NCBI GenBank assembly: GCA_028823175.1
Contig: JAPKBZ010000030.1
Location: 1-49,801, forward strand
Direction of reading: 5' to 3'
DNA from: Myxococcota bacterium
GTDB lineage: Bacteria > Myxococcota_A > UBA9160 > UBA4427
Length of the DNA stretch: 49,801 bases
The notes beneath the pieces were generated by a model. It was not told the DNA's origin. It did no database searches and saw only the letters and a program-made list of their open reading frames with translations. Positions 7,022 to 18,349 of this stretch are shown here, in pieces (the stretch's first letter is position 1; every line of letters starts with the position of its first letter). Position numbers and translations under genes: made by a program.

Positions 7022-9171
7022 CAGTAGAGCACCTGGTAGGCGTTCAGGCTTCGCAACACGCGCTTGACGTAGCTCCGGGTCTGGCTGTAGGGGATCCCTT
7101 CCACCCACTCGTCGTCCTCGATGGTCGGCCCCACCCGCCAGCTCGAGACCGCCTGGGGCCCGGCGTTATAACTCGCCACCGAGGCCGAAAGCCTTCCCGC
7201 GAAACGATCTTCGAGATCTGCCAAATAACTCGCTCCCAACTCGATATTGACCTGGGGATCGAAGAGATCCTCGCCGTCGAAGTCTTCCACGCCATGCCGG
7301 TCGGCGAGTTGATGACCGGTTTCGACCATGATCTGGAGCAGGCCCCGGGCCCCCACAGGAGAGACGACTTCGGCGCGAAATCCGCTCTCCTCCCGCATGA
7401 TCGAATAGACCAGCGCCGGCGGAACGCTGCCCGGGCGGTCTGTGGCGCGGTCAACCAGGGGCAGGTAGGCCGAGGGCCAGGCGTACCACCAGAGATCTTC
7501 GAAATAGGGCACCGGGCCTCGGGCCAGAGGTTCCGAGTACCCCTCCACCACGATCCGGTGGGCGAGATGGAAATCCCCGCTGTCGCTCGCCAGGTGTGCC
7601 AGATCCAGGCGATCGTGGAGCCCCCTGACCCGCCGTCCGAGTCTCCGGATTTCGCTTTGAGCCTCGGCATTCATCCCGGCCTCAAGCAGAATCCGGGCTC
7701 GCTCCAGATCGCTGGATGCGAGGCGGTTCCGGCCCTTCGCCGGCGGCGAACTCGGCGCTCGGGGAACTCGGGCCGCGCCCACTCGCTGGCCGGCGCGCCA
7801 GCCGTAGTACGAGAGCGGAAACTCGCTGGCCATGGCCGCGAACTCCGCCGGAGCATCGCCCAGGTCTCCCCTCTCGAGCGCCCTCGCCCGCCAATAACGC
7901 GGTTTGAGTTGCTCCACCGGATCGTTTTCCAGGGTCGCGATAAGACGGTCGAAATAACCGATCGCCTCGGCGTAATGCCCCTGACCGTACGCCGACCAGC
8001 CCAGGCGCCAGCCGGCCGCCTGGTTCAACCCAGCGCTCCTATGAGAGGCCTCAACCGCACGAAAATGCGTATCAGCTCGGTCAGTTAGGGCTCGCCCTTC
8101 GAGTAAAATACCCGCTAGGTAGCGCGCCCGCATCGCCTGGGCCGAGGGCTTGCCGCTCCCAATTCTCTCGAACTCGGCGATGGATTCCGGAACCCGATCG
8201 GCTCGGGCCAGCGAGCGGGCATACCAGATCGGCTGATCGCCCTGCACCGTAAGCGCCCCGAAAGCCGCTACCGCCGCGTCATAGCGGCGCAGCCGAAAAA
8301 GGGTGCGCGCGCGCTGTTTTCGGGCCCTTTCGGCCTCCCGACCCACAAGGCCCAGGGCCAGCGCCCGGTCGTAGGCGGCGAGCGCGCCCTCGTTGTCCAG
8401 CTGGCGATAGAGCCGGTCGGCCCGGCGACGCCAGTCCGTGGCCGACCGAACGCCATCGCCCAGCAACTCCTCGAGCAGTTCGAGGCGGTGAGCGGCCACT
8501 TGGGCCTCTGCCGTCGTCGGGTGGGCGTACCAGATGAGCGTGTAGGTGATCGCGGCCTCGGCATCCCGGCCCGCGCGCTCCTCGAGACTCGCAATGGAGA
8601 GCAGCACGTTGGCCCTGAGATCGCCGTCCCGGCTCTCGGAGAGCGCCGCCCGCCAGGCTGCCAGGGCCGCCTCGGATCTCTGCTGGTCGGCCCTCGCGTC
8701 GCCCAGGAGGACGTTGAGTTCAGCGCGCACAGGGGAGTTCAGGAATCGGCCCAGGGCCTGGGTAGCGACCCTGGCCGCCCGCTCGACGCGCCCGTCCTCA
8801 AGCAGGATGCGCGCCTGGAGGAGCGAGGCATAGTCGCCGACCACGGGGTGCCGCTCGATCAACTGCTCCAAGAGCCAAACCGCATGGCTCCGATCCCGCT
8901 CTTCCAGGGCCGCCTGGGCCGACTTCAGCGTGGCCGCCGGATCGTGCAGGATCGTTTGGCTCCGGGCGCGAAGAATGCGGTCGGCCGCCGGGCCCTCCAC
9001 GGCGCTCCGGGTACCCGTGTCCATCGCGCCGTCCGGCCGGGGGCTCGCCCCCGCCGATGTGGCCAAGACCAGAGCAAGCCCCGCGAGCCCTGCCCCACTC
9101 GCCAACACCCGCGCTTGCCCAAGCCAACCTCGTCCAGGCCCGCGCGCTGCTTCGCTCGCCTCACGATTCAA
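7021..9171 (-). CDS. Soluble lytic murein transglycosylase (Slt70-like)
   Basis: This 716-aa exported protein has a hydrophobic N-terminal signal segment (about 22-42), a long superhelical region of alpha-helical repeats (100-560) and a C-terminal SLT lysozyme-like domain (about 580-690). The catalytic motif is MREESGF with the likely catalytic Glu at 595. It is followed by GARGLLQIM, NIELGASYLADL and the closing SYNAGP. The enzyme cleaves peptidoglycan between MurNAc and GlcNAc to give 1,6-anhydro ends in the periplasm. The start is TTG with GGGAGA 6 nt upstream; no better in-frame start exists before the signal peptide. It heads the operon with PfkB and a membrane coiled-coil protein, and faces the GHL10-like lipoprotein across about 130 nt of shared regulatory DNA. 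Confidence 0.93.
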   Translation of the reverse strand: MNREASEAARGPGRGWLGQARVLASGAGLAGLALVLATSAGASPRPDGAMDTGTRSAVEGPAADRILRARSQTILHDPAATLKSAQAALEERDRSHAVWLLEQLIERHPVVGDYASLLQARILLEDGRVERAARVATQALGRFLNSPVRAELNVLLGDARADQQRSEAALAAWRAALSESRDGDLRANVLLSIASLEERAGRDAEAAITYTLIWYAHPTTAEAQVAAHRLELLEELLGDGVRSATDWRRRADRLYRQLDNEGALAAYDRALALGLVGREAERARKQRARTLFRLRRYDAAVAAFGALTVQGDQPIWYARSLARADRVPESIAEFERIGSGKPSAQAMRARYLAGILLEGRALTDRADTHFRAVEASHRSAGLNQAAGWRLGWSAYGQGHYAEAIGYFDRLIATLENDPVEQLKPRYWRARALERGDLGDAPAEFAAMASEFPLSYYGWRAGQRVGAARVPRAPSSPPAKGRNRLASSDLERARILLEAGMNAEAQSEIRRLGRRVRGLHDRLDLAHLASDSGDFHLAHRIVVEGYSEPLARGPVPYFEDLWWYAWPSAYLPLVDRATDRPGSVPPALVYSIMREESGFRAEVVSPVGARGLLQIMVETGHQLADRHGVEDFDGEDLFDPQVNIELGASYLADLEDRFAGRLSASVASYNAGPQAVSSWRVGPTIEDDEWVEGIPYSQTRSYVKRVLRSLNAYQVLY

Positions 9172-9300
9172 GTTCGGTCTCCCTCACTCAGGCCCGGAGT
9201 CATTGCCCCGGAACCGAGCTCGTCTTCGAAGATTATCCGGGCTGGGGCGCGACCGCCCATCCGCCCTCACCGGCACCTTTCATTGTCCAGGATCTTTCCC

Positions 9301-10661
9301 TTGGGTAGGGTTCCACCCGCTTTGTCTTCCTTACTCTTCATCGCCCTTTCGCGCCGCTACTTGAGCCCCCTTCTCGTGCTCTGCAGCTTGCTTGCCCTGG
9401 GCTTGCCGGCCTGCGGCCCGGGGGCGGCGCCGGAGCCCGCTCGCGGGTCCGATTCCCCGGCCACCGTTCGCGATCCGGCCCCAACCGAAACCGTCCCGGA
9501 AACCCCGGCCCGGGCCCGGGGCCTCTGGGTTCTGGCCGAGGGCTCCCAACGCGTCCTCGAGGACCCGAGCCGCCTGGCCCCGCTGCTCGCCACCGCCGAG
9601 ACCTTGGGCGCCAGCGATCTCTTCGTCCAGGTCTACCGGGGCGGGCGGAGCTGGTACGCCTCGGATCTCGCCGACGCCACGCCCTACCGCGAACAACTCG
9701 AACGCAGCGGCGTCGACACCCTGGCGCGCCTGATCACCGAGGCCCACGCTCGGGGCCTGCGCGTCCACGCCTGGGTGAATGTCCTCTCCCTGAGCTCTCG
9801 GCGTTCGCCGCCGATCCTCGAGCGACTCGGGCCCCAGGCCGTTCTCGTGGACCGGGCCGGCCGCTCGATTCTCGACTACCCGAACCTCGAGGTCCCACCC
9901 CCCGACGGGGACTGGTACCGCATGGGAACACGCGGGGTCTATTTGGACGCCGGCTTTCCCGGGGTGGCCGAGGAACTCGCCGCAACCTTTGCCGAGTTGC
10001 TGACCCGGTACCCCGACCTCGATGGCCTGCATCTTGACTACGTGCGCTACCCGGGCGTTCTGCCCTTCATTCCCGGCTCCCGCTTCGGGGTCGGCCTCGA
10101 CTTCGGCTACGGAGCCGAAACCCGCCAGCGATTCAAGGACGAAACCGCCCTCACCGGCCCCTACCGCGACCCCGCTCAGCCCGAGTCCTCGGCGATCATC
10201 AACAGCAATGCCTGGGACGCGTGGCGCCGGGACAAGGTGAGCGGGGTGGTCGCCGCCATCGCCCACCGCGCCCGGGCCGTACGCCCGGGCGTGGTGCTCT
10301 CGGCGGCGGTCATTAGCTACGTCGACCGGGCTTATCTCAGCCTCTTCCAGGACTGGCCGCGCTGGCTCGAAGACGGACTCATCGACCTTGCGATCCCCAT
10401 GGTCTACACCCTCGACGAGCGGCTACTCCGCTACCAACTCGAGCACTTCGGCCGGGGCCTCCAACGCGACCGAATCTGGTCCGGCCTCGGCGTGTGGCTC
10501 TTCGCGCGTTCGCCCGAACGGGCCCGGGCTCAGGTCGAGATCGCGCGCAGCTCCGGCTTGGTGGGCGAAGTGCTCTTCTCGTACGATGCCATTGCCGAGT
10601 CCCCGGAACTCGAAGCGAGCCTTGCTCAAGCCCTGGCCGGCGACGAGGTTTCCGCCGCGCC

Positions 10662-10665
<4 letters not shown>
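9301..10665 (+). CDS. GHL10-like (DUF187) glycosidase-like lipoprotein
   Basis: This is a probable outer-surface lipoprotein of 454 aa. The N-terminus has a long hydrophobic stretch ending in the lipobox LPAC (Cys38 from TTG 9301). A low-complexity Pro/Ala linker follows, then a TIM-barrel domain of the GHL10/DUF187 type (PF02638). Family features include RGLWV, FVQVYRGG, GLRVHAWVN, a GLHLDYVRYPG strand with the acidic residues expected at the active site, and LIDLAIPMVYT. The family is glycoside-hydrolase-like and probably acts on envelope polysaccharide; the substrate is unknown. Start choice is uncertain: TTG 9301 has AGGA 8 nt upstream, TTG 9322 has AGGG 11 nt upstream, and both leave a usable signal. 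The stop overlaps queA by 4 nt (GTGA). Confidence 0.85.
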
Positions 10666-12951
<2,286 letters not shown>

Positions 12952-12957
12952 GGCCTG

Positions 12958-12980
12958 GGCGGAGGCCCTAGGCCCCCGCC
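12958..12980. terminator. Hairpin between convergent tgt and ROK genes
   Basis: GGCGGAGGCC and GGCCCCCGCC form a 10-bp stem with one mismatch and a 3-nt loop. The loop trinucleotide CTA is the reverse complement of the ROK gene's TAG stop codon. No U-tract follows on either strand, so this may be a bidirectional stabilising or Rho-assisted structure rather than a classic intrinsic terminator. Confidence 0.45.
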
Positions 12981-13927
12981 TCCTCGGCCTCTAGGCCGAC
13001 GCACACCCCGGCATACTCCGCGAGTTCGTCGCCGAGGGCCGCCGGCAGAATTTTCATACCGGGGGCCTGATGGGGCCAAGTGCTCTCGGCTACCCGGGCC
13101 CGCACCGGTGCAAAACAGAGCGCCTCCCCAGCCGCCGCGGCGATGGTGCCGAGGACGATCACCTCGGGCGCCAAGGCGAAGGCCAGGTGGACGATGGCCT
13201 GGCTCAGGTACCCGTTGAAGCGATCCATTTCCGCCAGGGCCCAGGCATCTCCGGCCCGGGCGGCCTCCACCAGGTGCACCGCGCTCAGGCGCTCCCGGGC
13301 GCCCGCCAAGCCCATGACCCGAGAGTCCTGGGGCGCGTGTTCCCGCATGCGTCGGGCCAGGGCCGCACCGCCGATATAGGCTTCGAGGCATCCGGTCAGG
13401 CCGCAGGAACAGATGTCACCCGGCCACTCCACCGGCGTGTGTCCCAATTCACCGGCATTGCCGCTCCGCCCCCGGTGCAGACGGCCCCCGAGAATCAACC
13501 CGCCGCCGACCCCGGTGGACATGCTGAGATAGACGAGATCGCTCACGCCCTGCCCCGCTCCGAATCGGTGCTCGGCCAGAGCCCCCGCGTTGGCATCGTT
13601 TTCCAAGCTCACTGGGCAGCCGAATTCCCGGGCCAGGCGCTCGGCCACGGGAACCGTCTCCCAACCCGGTAGGTTGGGGGGATCAATCACCCGCCGGCGT
13701 TCAGCATCCAAGGGACCCGGTACCGCGACCCCCACACGCACCAGTTCCGAGGCCGGAATCCCGGCCTCGGCGAGGACGGCTCGGGCCCCACTGGCGATCC
13801 GTGCCAGATCCGTTTCGGGATCGCCCGAGCATTCCGTCGCCCGGCGCCCGCGCCCGCGAAGCTCGCCCGAAGAATCAGCCAGCCCATAGGCGATTTTCGT
13901 TCCGCCGATATCGATGCCAAGAATCAA
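12968..13927 (-). CDS. ROK-family sugar kinase
   Basis: This 319-aa kinase resembles glucokinase or N-acetylhexosamine kinase of the ROK family. Visible features are the phosphate-binding start LGIDIGGTK, the GVAVPGPLD segment, the catalytic-Asp motif ENDANAGALAE (Asp111) and the second glycine loop STGVGGGLILGG. The ROK zinc site is present: a His (His163) followed by CSCGLTGCLE (Cys173, 175, 180). The start is taken as TTG 13927, with GGGAGGG 11 nt upstream; the reading frame is open further but contains no better start. The sugar is not readable; glucose, N-acetylglucosamine and N-acetylmannosamine are all used by relatives. It diverges from a small lipoprotein gene across about 176 nt. 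Confidence 0.9.
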   Translation of the reverse strand: MILGIDIGGTKIAYGLADSSGELRGRGRRATECSGDPETDLARIASGARAVLAEAGIPASELVRVGVAVPGPLDAERRRVIDPPNLPGWETVPVAERLAREFGCPVSLENDANAGALAEHRFGAGQGVSDLVYLSMSTGVGGGLILGGRLHRGRSGNAGELGHTPVEWPGDICSCGLTGCLEAYIGGAALARRMREHAPQDSRVMGLAGARERLSAVHLVEAARAGDAWALAEMDRFNGYLSQAIVHLAFALAPEVIVLGTIAAAAGEALCFAPVRARVAESTWPHQAPGMKILPAALGDELAEYAGVCVGLEAEEAGA

Positions 13928-14103
13928 GGACTCGCTTACCCTCCCCCCGGTCGGCCCTGCGCCGGGTCTACTTCTTCCCCATGATACGGTCCCGGTCAGA
14001 CCTGCGCAGGCGCGACTCAATAACCCGACGAGAAGACCGAGAACAGGACCAAAAACAAGACCAAGAAGAAGGCCGAAACGTGATTTGCGAAGGAGGATAT
14101 ACC

Positions 14104-14559
14104 ATGCGCCAAAGCCGACGCTTCGACCCCCGTTTACCGCTCGCCGCCCTGGCACTCTTCGGATTGGCCTGCGGCGCCGGCGCTTATCGGCCCGACGACC
14201 CCACGAGTAAGGCCAATAGCCTCGAGGAGAGTCATCGCGCCTACACGAGTTACGTGCGTTGGTCAAAATTCGATGAGGCCGCGTCCTACGTCGTCAAGGG
14301 GAAACAAGGGCCTTTTCTGGCCGAGATGCCCGATTTCGATTCCGGCCGATTTACCGACTGGAAAGCCAATGCCTGGGAGTTACAGGAACTCCAGGATCCC
14401 ATGAGCGCGGTCATCGAGGTCACCTACGAAGCGTACTCCCTCGGCAGCCCGATCCTCTTCAAGGTTCGGGAAAAGCAGAACTGGAGTCGCGAGGGACCCA
14501 AGGAGCCATGGCGAGTCGATCCCGATTTTTCTGGCCTCAAGGGCTTCCATATTCCCTGA
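14104..14559 (+). CDS. Small hypothetical lipoprotein
   Basis: This 151-aa protein has a basic N-terminus, a hydrophobic stretch and a lipobox-like GLAC, with the modified cysteine predicted at residue 23. It is therefore probably an outer-membrane or periplasmic lipoprotein. The mature part (SKANSLEESHRAYTSYVRW, then a mixed alpha/beta region with IEVTYEAYSLG and WRVDPDFSGLKGF) resembles small NTF2-like or steroid-delta-isomerase-sized lipoprotein domains, but I cannot name the family. The ATG at 14104 has a textbook AAGGAGG 7 nt upstream, so the start is secure and expression is probably high. It stands alone between the divergent ROK gene and the tRNA gene. Confidence 0.75.
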   Translation: MRQSRRFDPRLPLAALALFGLACGAGAYRPDDPTSKANSLEESHRAYTSYVRWSKFDEAASYVVKGKQGPFLAEMPDFDSGRFTDWKANAWELQELQDPMSAVIEVTYEAYSLGSPILFKVREKQNWSREGPKEPWRVDPDFSGLKGFHIP

Positions 14560-14620
14560 CCCCCAGCCGATCCTCCATCGCACCCACTGTCCGGGGCGGC
14601 GTGCGCCTCCGGGGCCGGCG

Positions 14621-14649
14621 TTGACAAGGCCGCCCACGACGCCTATCAA
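14621..14649 (+). promoter_or_regulatory. Promoter of the initiator tRNA gene
   Basis: A consensus TTGACA (14621-14626) is followed after 17 nt by TATCAA (14644-14649). The region between the -10 and the likely start site is GC-rich (TGCCCCCG). Such a GC-rich discriminator is known from stringently controlled stable-RNA promoters. Transcription would start a few nt before the mature tRNA 5' end at 14666. Confidence 0.8.
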
Positions 14650-14665
14650 TTGCCCCCGATTCTGT

Positions 14666-14742
<77 letters not shown>

Positions 14743-14748
14743 AAGCTG

Positions 14749-14786
14749 CCGCCCGGCTCCCTCGTGGAGCCGGGCGGTTTGTTTTT
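14749..14786 (+). terminator. Intrinsic terminator after tRNA-fMet
   Basis: CCGCCCGGCTCC and GGAGCCGGGCGG form a perfect 12-bp stem with a 5-nt loop (CTCGT), followed directly by TTTGTTTTT. This is a strong Rho-independent terminator 7 nt after the tRNA CCA end. Confidence 0.95.
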
Positions 14787-14867
14787 GCCGGGCGCTCGCA
14801 CGCCCCAGCCTGCTACGCTGGACCGAGAGGAAACGAACTTTTCCACTCCAGCGGACGGGGTCAAAAC

Positions 14868-15095
14868 ATGAACTACGAAGGCGCGGTCGTTCTCGAGAGT
14901 TTTTCCGACAAGGCCTTCGCCGAGGCGACGGTCTCGCTCCTCGCCTCCGAGGGCATCGAAGCGTTCATCCATGCCGACGACGCCGGCGGGGAACTCCCGA
15001 ATCTGGATTTCGCGCGGGGGGTTCGGGTTCTGGTCAGCGCCGAAGACAAGACCCGAGCCAACGAGATCCTCAATGCCGGAGCCAGCGAGGACTGA
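14868..15095 (+). CDS. DUF2007 family small protein
   Basis: This 75-aa protein has the pattern of DUF2007 (PF09413, a putative signal-transducing domain): an N-terminal beta strand (VVLESFSDKAFAEATVSLLASEGIEAFI), then GVRVLVSAEDKTRANEIL. The fold is a small ferredoxin-like domain of unknown role. The ATG at 14868 has only a weak GGGG upstream. The gene sits after the tRNA terminator, so it needs its own promoter, which I cannot place. Its stop codon lies directly before the 12-bp tandem repeat array. Confidence 0.8.
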   Translation: MNYEGAVVLESFSDKAFAEATVSLLASEGIEAFIHADDAGGELPNLDFARGVRVLVSAEDKTRANEILNAGASED

Positions 15096-15098
15096 GCC

Positions 15099-15297
15099 TT
15101 CTCTCAGGTCTTCTCTCAGGCCCTCCCTCAGGTCTTCTCTCAGGTCTTCTCTCAGGCCCTCCCTCAGGCCTTCTCTCAGGCCTTCTCCCAAGCTTCTCTC
15201 GGCCTCCCCTCGCCTCCCCCTCGCCTCCCCTGAGCCTCCCCTGAGCCTCCTCCGAGCCTCCTCTCAGCCTCCCCCTGAGCGAGTCTTCTCCGAGCCT
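15099..15297. repeat. 12-bp tandem repeat array with degenerate tail
   Basis: Eight 12-bp units run from 15099 to 15194. Type A is TTCTCTCAGGYC and type B is CTCCCTCAGGYC, in the order A-A-B-A-A-B-A-A', so there is a 36-bp higher-order period. The array then decays into 10-12-bp pyrimidine-rich CCTCCCCTGAG-like units to about 15297. The plus strand is strongly pyrimidine-biased. The array fills the space between the convergent DUF2007 and carboxyltransferase genes. Confidence 0.95.
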
Positions 15298-15313
15298 GCG
15301 GAATCCGCCGAGC

Positions 15314-16864
15314 TCAGGGGCGATAGGAAAATGTCGTGGGCCCAGGCCGCAGGGCGCGCCGAGCCAGCTGGGCCCAGCCGCAGAGCCGGGAACGCGTCTC
15401 CCGAGGGTCGATAATCTCCTCGATCTCGAAATGCTCGGCCGAGCGAAACGGCGAGCGCACGCGATTCAGGCGCTGCCGGATCGCTTCGAGTTCCGCATCG
15501 TAATCCTCGGCCGCAGCGAGTTCGGCGCGGTAGGCCACCTCGATGCCGCCCTCGATGGGGAGAGACCCCCAATCGCCCGAGGGCCAGGCGTAACGGAAAT
15601 GCTGGCTACCCGGCTTCTTGTTACCCGCCCCGGCCACGCCGAAGGCCTTGCGAATGACCACCGAACAGAACGGGCTCGGGGATTGCCCGAGAGCCGCCAG
15701 AGCTTCGGAGCCAAATCGGATCGTGGCCTCCTCCTCGGATTGCTTGCCGATCAGGAAGCCCGGGCAATCCTCGAGATGAACCAGAGGCAGATGAAAGGTT
15801 GAAGCCAGGTCGATCAATCGGCGGAGCTTGCGCGCGGCGTCCGCGGTCCAAGCGCCGCCGTAGACATAGGGATCCTCGGCAAAGAGAGCCACGGGCACTC
15901 CACCGAGATGACCGAGTCCGGTGATGATCGATTTTCCCCATCGGCGACCGATCTCGAAGAACGAATCGCGATCCAACACCGCATCGATCAGCCGACGCAT
16001 CTTGTAGACCTTGCGTGGATCTCGGGGCACGAGGCCGGCAAGACTCTGCTCCGCACGCTCGGGATCGTCGTCGCACTCGGCAAGGGGAGGCAACTCGTCG
16101 CGATTGCTGGGCAGGTACGAGAGAAAGCGGCGCGCCCGCGCGAAGGCCTCCTCCTCGCTCTCCACCTCGTCGTCGATCGCGCCATTCCGAGTATGAATCT
16201 CGGCATGCCCCAATTCCTCCTTCGAAACCTCTCCGAGGCTCGCCTGGTCGACCAGAGCGGGACCGGCGATCATCATCTGGGCGGAGCCGCGGACGATGAG
16301 CGAGTAATGGCTGGTCGCCACCCGGGCTGCACCGATGCCCGCCACCGAACCCAAGGCCAGAGAGACCGAGGGGGCGATCCCGAGGTGTTGAACGATCACC
16401 TCCCACCCCCGCAACTCCGGGAGATAGGTCCGGCCGGCGCTCTCGATGGTTTTCACCGAGCCACCGCCGCCCATGCCGTCCACGAGGCGGATATGGGGGA
16501 GGCCCAGCTCAGCCGCCAATCCCTCGGCTTGCGCCCGCTTGGCGGGGAACGCCAACTCCGCCGAGCCTCCGCGAACCGTGAAATCATCGCCTGAGATCAC
16601 TACCGGGCGACCCTCAATTTCCGCGGTCCCGAACACGAAACTGGCCGGAATAAACGATTTCATCGCACCGTTCTCATCGTACTCCGCCGCGCCCGCCAGT
16701 TTTCCGATTTCACGGAAGGAGCCCACGTCGGCGATCCGGGGCAAGCGCTCGCGAATCGTGAGCTTGCCTGCCCGGTGCTGGCGCTCGACCTTGTCGGCGC
16801 CCCCCATCGCTTCGGCGAGGTCGCCGCGTCGCCTGAGTTCTTCCAGCTCTTCATCCCAGCCCAT
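15314..16864 (-). CDS. Acyl-CoA carboxylase carboxyltransferase subunit
   Basis: This 516-aa protein is the beta (carboxyltransferase) subunit of a biotin-dependent acyl-CoA carboxylase (PF01039), of the propionyl-, methylcrotonyl- or geranyl-CoA type. It moves the carboxyl group from carboxybiotin to the acyl-CoA. The N-terminal crotonase-like half shows ERLPRIADVGSFREI, the conserved VVISGDDFTVRGGS and VRGSAQMMIAGPALV. The C-terminal half shows RRLIDAVLDRDSFFEIG, a CPGFLIGKQSEEE segment and the C-terminal FEIEEIIDPRETR. The ATG at 16864 has GGAGAG just upstream. No biotin carboxylase or biotin carrier gene lies nearby, so the partner must be encoded elsewhere. It follows the DUF1214-like gene by 92 nt on the same strand. 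Confidence 0.93.
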   Translation of the reverse strand: MGWDEELEELRRRGDLAEAMGGADKVERQHRAGKLTIRERLPRIADVGSFREIGKLAGAAEYDENGAMKSFIPASFVFGTAEIEGRPVVISGDDFTVRGGSAELAFPAKRAQAEGLAAELGLPHIRLVDGMGGGGSVKTIESAGRTYLPELRGWEVIVQHLGIAPSVSLALGSVAGIGAARVATSHYSLIVRGSAQMMIAGPALVDQASLGEVSKEELGHAEIHTRNGAIDDEVESEEEAFARARRFLSYLPSNRDELPPLAECDDDPERAEQSLAGLVPRDPRKVYKMRRLIDAVLDRDSFFEIGRRWGKSIITGLGHLGGVPVALFAEDPYVYGGAWTADAARKLRRLIDLASTFHLPLVHLEDCPGFLIGKQSEEEATIRFGSEALAALGQSPSPFCSVVIRKAFGVAGAGNKKPGSQHFRYAWPSGDWGSLPIEGGIEVAYRAELAAAEDYDAELEAIRQRLNRVRSPFRSAEHFEIEEIIDPRETRSRLCGWAQLARRALRPGPTTFSYRP

Positions 16865-16956
16865 ATTCTCTCCATCCCGCCGCCGCGCCTCCGGGGCATA
16901 GAGGCGGACGGTACCCGAGTTATTCGCCCGGCCGCCGGTGGCGGGCCGCGTGCGCC

Positions 16957-18174
16957 TCAGGCGCTCTCGACGCCACCGCTTTCCAGCCACTCGGCCCGCG
17001 CCAGCGCCTGAATCCCCTCGGCGCCGAGAAGCGAGGCGTCGACAAGGCAGGCCTCTACGATCGGAGCACCGGCGGTCTGAATCAGGCGCAGACTGAAAAC
17101 ACCTGCCGCGTGCTCGAAGGTGTCCAACCAGTTGCCCCCGACCCCTGGGTCACGATCAGCAAGAAGCGCCAGGATGCTCCCATCGGCCTCGGCTCGGGCG
17201 GTAAATTTCGTGAGGTAGCCCTGGCCGTCCTCGTACACATCGAGGTTTTCCTGCCAGCGATTGCAAACCTGGAGGATCCAGTGTTCGCACTCCGGCGGGG
17301 TAAAGCGAATCGCGAGCACCTGGCCCGCGGGCTTATTCCAACTGCCGAAGCCGTGCAAACGGTCGAGGACCCCGCCGTTACTCAGGTACGTGGCCTCGGA
17401 GAAGTCCACCGTATTCGGCCTCTGGGCGAGCCGATCGAACCACCAGGCCCGCACGAGTTCGGCGTAGCCCAGCACGATCTGGCCCGCCTTCGCGAGTCCC
17501 TCGGCCATCTCGGCGGGCTCGATGGGGCGCGGCTGTGCGCCGTCGAGCCGGGCGATTTCGAAGCGGGGCGGGTCGGTGGCCGTTCGGTCGCGAAATACGG
17601 TGCGGATCAAAACCCCCGTCGTCCTCGGTTCCAGGGCAATCCCGTTGCGAGCGGGCGGGGATTGACTGAGGACGACTTCGAAATTTCCCTGGGCATCGAA
17701 GTCAATCTCGCGACTCGAAAGGAAGGCGGTGGTGGTGAGATCTGTGGGGTTGAAGGCCGCCAGCCCGGCGACACCCTCCGAGGCCCAGTCGCGCCGGGCC
17801 AGGTCTTCGGGTTGCGGCGCCGTCCATGTCGCCATCACGAAATAGGGAAGCGTGCCCCGATTGCCCGTGATGCGATATTCGTGGGAGCCGTCGACAAACT
17901 CGCACATCAGGTGGTCCTGGTCTGGACTTTGGACATTGATGCTCTGGCGCCAGGGAGCATCACGCAGGCGGGGCCGGTCGACCTCGCAATTCTCCACCAT
18001 GCGTTCGAGGCCGTTGCGAATCATGCGCGTCAGGTAGCGATACCATTCGGCGCGCTCTTGGTCACTGGGCTCATCGCCGAAGCCCTCGATCACCCGGCCC
18101 GCCACCTTCAGGGTTTCACAAAAATCGTCCCAGGCCTCGCCCTTGACGAGCCTCTCGTGTGCACTTCCCTGCAT
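16957..18174 (-). CDS. DUF1214-like protein, paralog 1
   Basis: This 405-aa soluble-looking protein has no signal peptide. The C-terminal part resembles DUF1214/DUF1254-type proteins, with TYLSNGGVLDRL, GQVLAIRFTPPECEHWILQV and DGSILALLADRDPGVGGNWL, the last matching the family's AHRDPGVPNWLDT pattern. The N-terminal half carries SHEYRITGNRGTLPYFVM, shared in pattern with the second DUF1214-like gene at 42.5-43.6 kb. The biochemical role is unknown; members often sit among lipid and steroid catabolic genes, as here between a carboxyltransferase and a thiolase. The ATG at 18174 has CGGGAGG 4 nt upstream, a clear ribosome binding site, so the longer open frame upstream is not used. Confidence 0.75.
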   Translation of the reverse strand: MQGSAHERLVKGEAWDDFCETLKVAGRVIEGFGDEPSDQERAEWYRYLTRMIRNGLERMVENCEVDRPRLRDAPWRQSINVQSPDQDHLMCEFVDGSHEYRITGNRGTLPYFVMATWTAPQPEDLARRDWASEGVAGLAAFNPTDLTTTAFLSSREIDFDAQGNFEVVLSQSPPARNGIALEPRTTGVLIRTVFRDRTATDPPRFEIARLDGAQPRPIEPAEMAEGLAKAGQIVLGYAELVRAWWFDRLAQRPNTVDFSEATYLSNGGVLDRLHGFGSWNKPAGQVLAIRFTPPECEHWILQVCNRWQENLDVYEDGQGYLTKFTARAEADGSILALLADRDPGVGGNWLDTFEHAAGVFSLRLIQTAGAPIVEACLVDASLLGAEGIQALARAEWLESGGVESA

Positions 18175-18349
18175 GGAACCTCCCGGAGAGCCAAAGATGA
18201 CCCACGCGGGAGTTTTCCGCATTTTTCCGGGTCCGTCCGCTCTCCGGCCTCACCCCTTGCAAAGGGGGCGGGAAGCCCCTGTGAAGCCACGCCGGGATCC
18301 CGGGCGCGAATTCCGAGCCAACCGCTCGAGAACGAGAACTCGGCCGAGA

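Noticed and set aside
5927..7027. 366-codon plus-strand frame opposite the PfkB and coiled-coil genes
   Set aside because: The minus strand holds clear kinase motifs and overlapping starts and stops; the plus frame is compositionally random.
8488..9300. Upstream extension of the GHL10-like frame back to 8488
   Set aside because: It lies antisense to the transglycosylase and before the lipoprotein signal peptide; no Shine-Dalgarno or family similarity supports it.
15099..15297. CRISPR array
   Set aside because: Units are contiguous 12-mers without unique spacers, and no cas gene is present.
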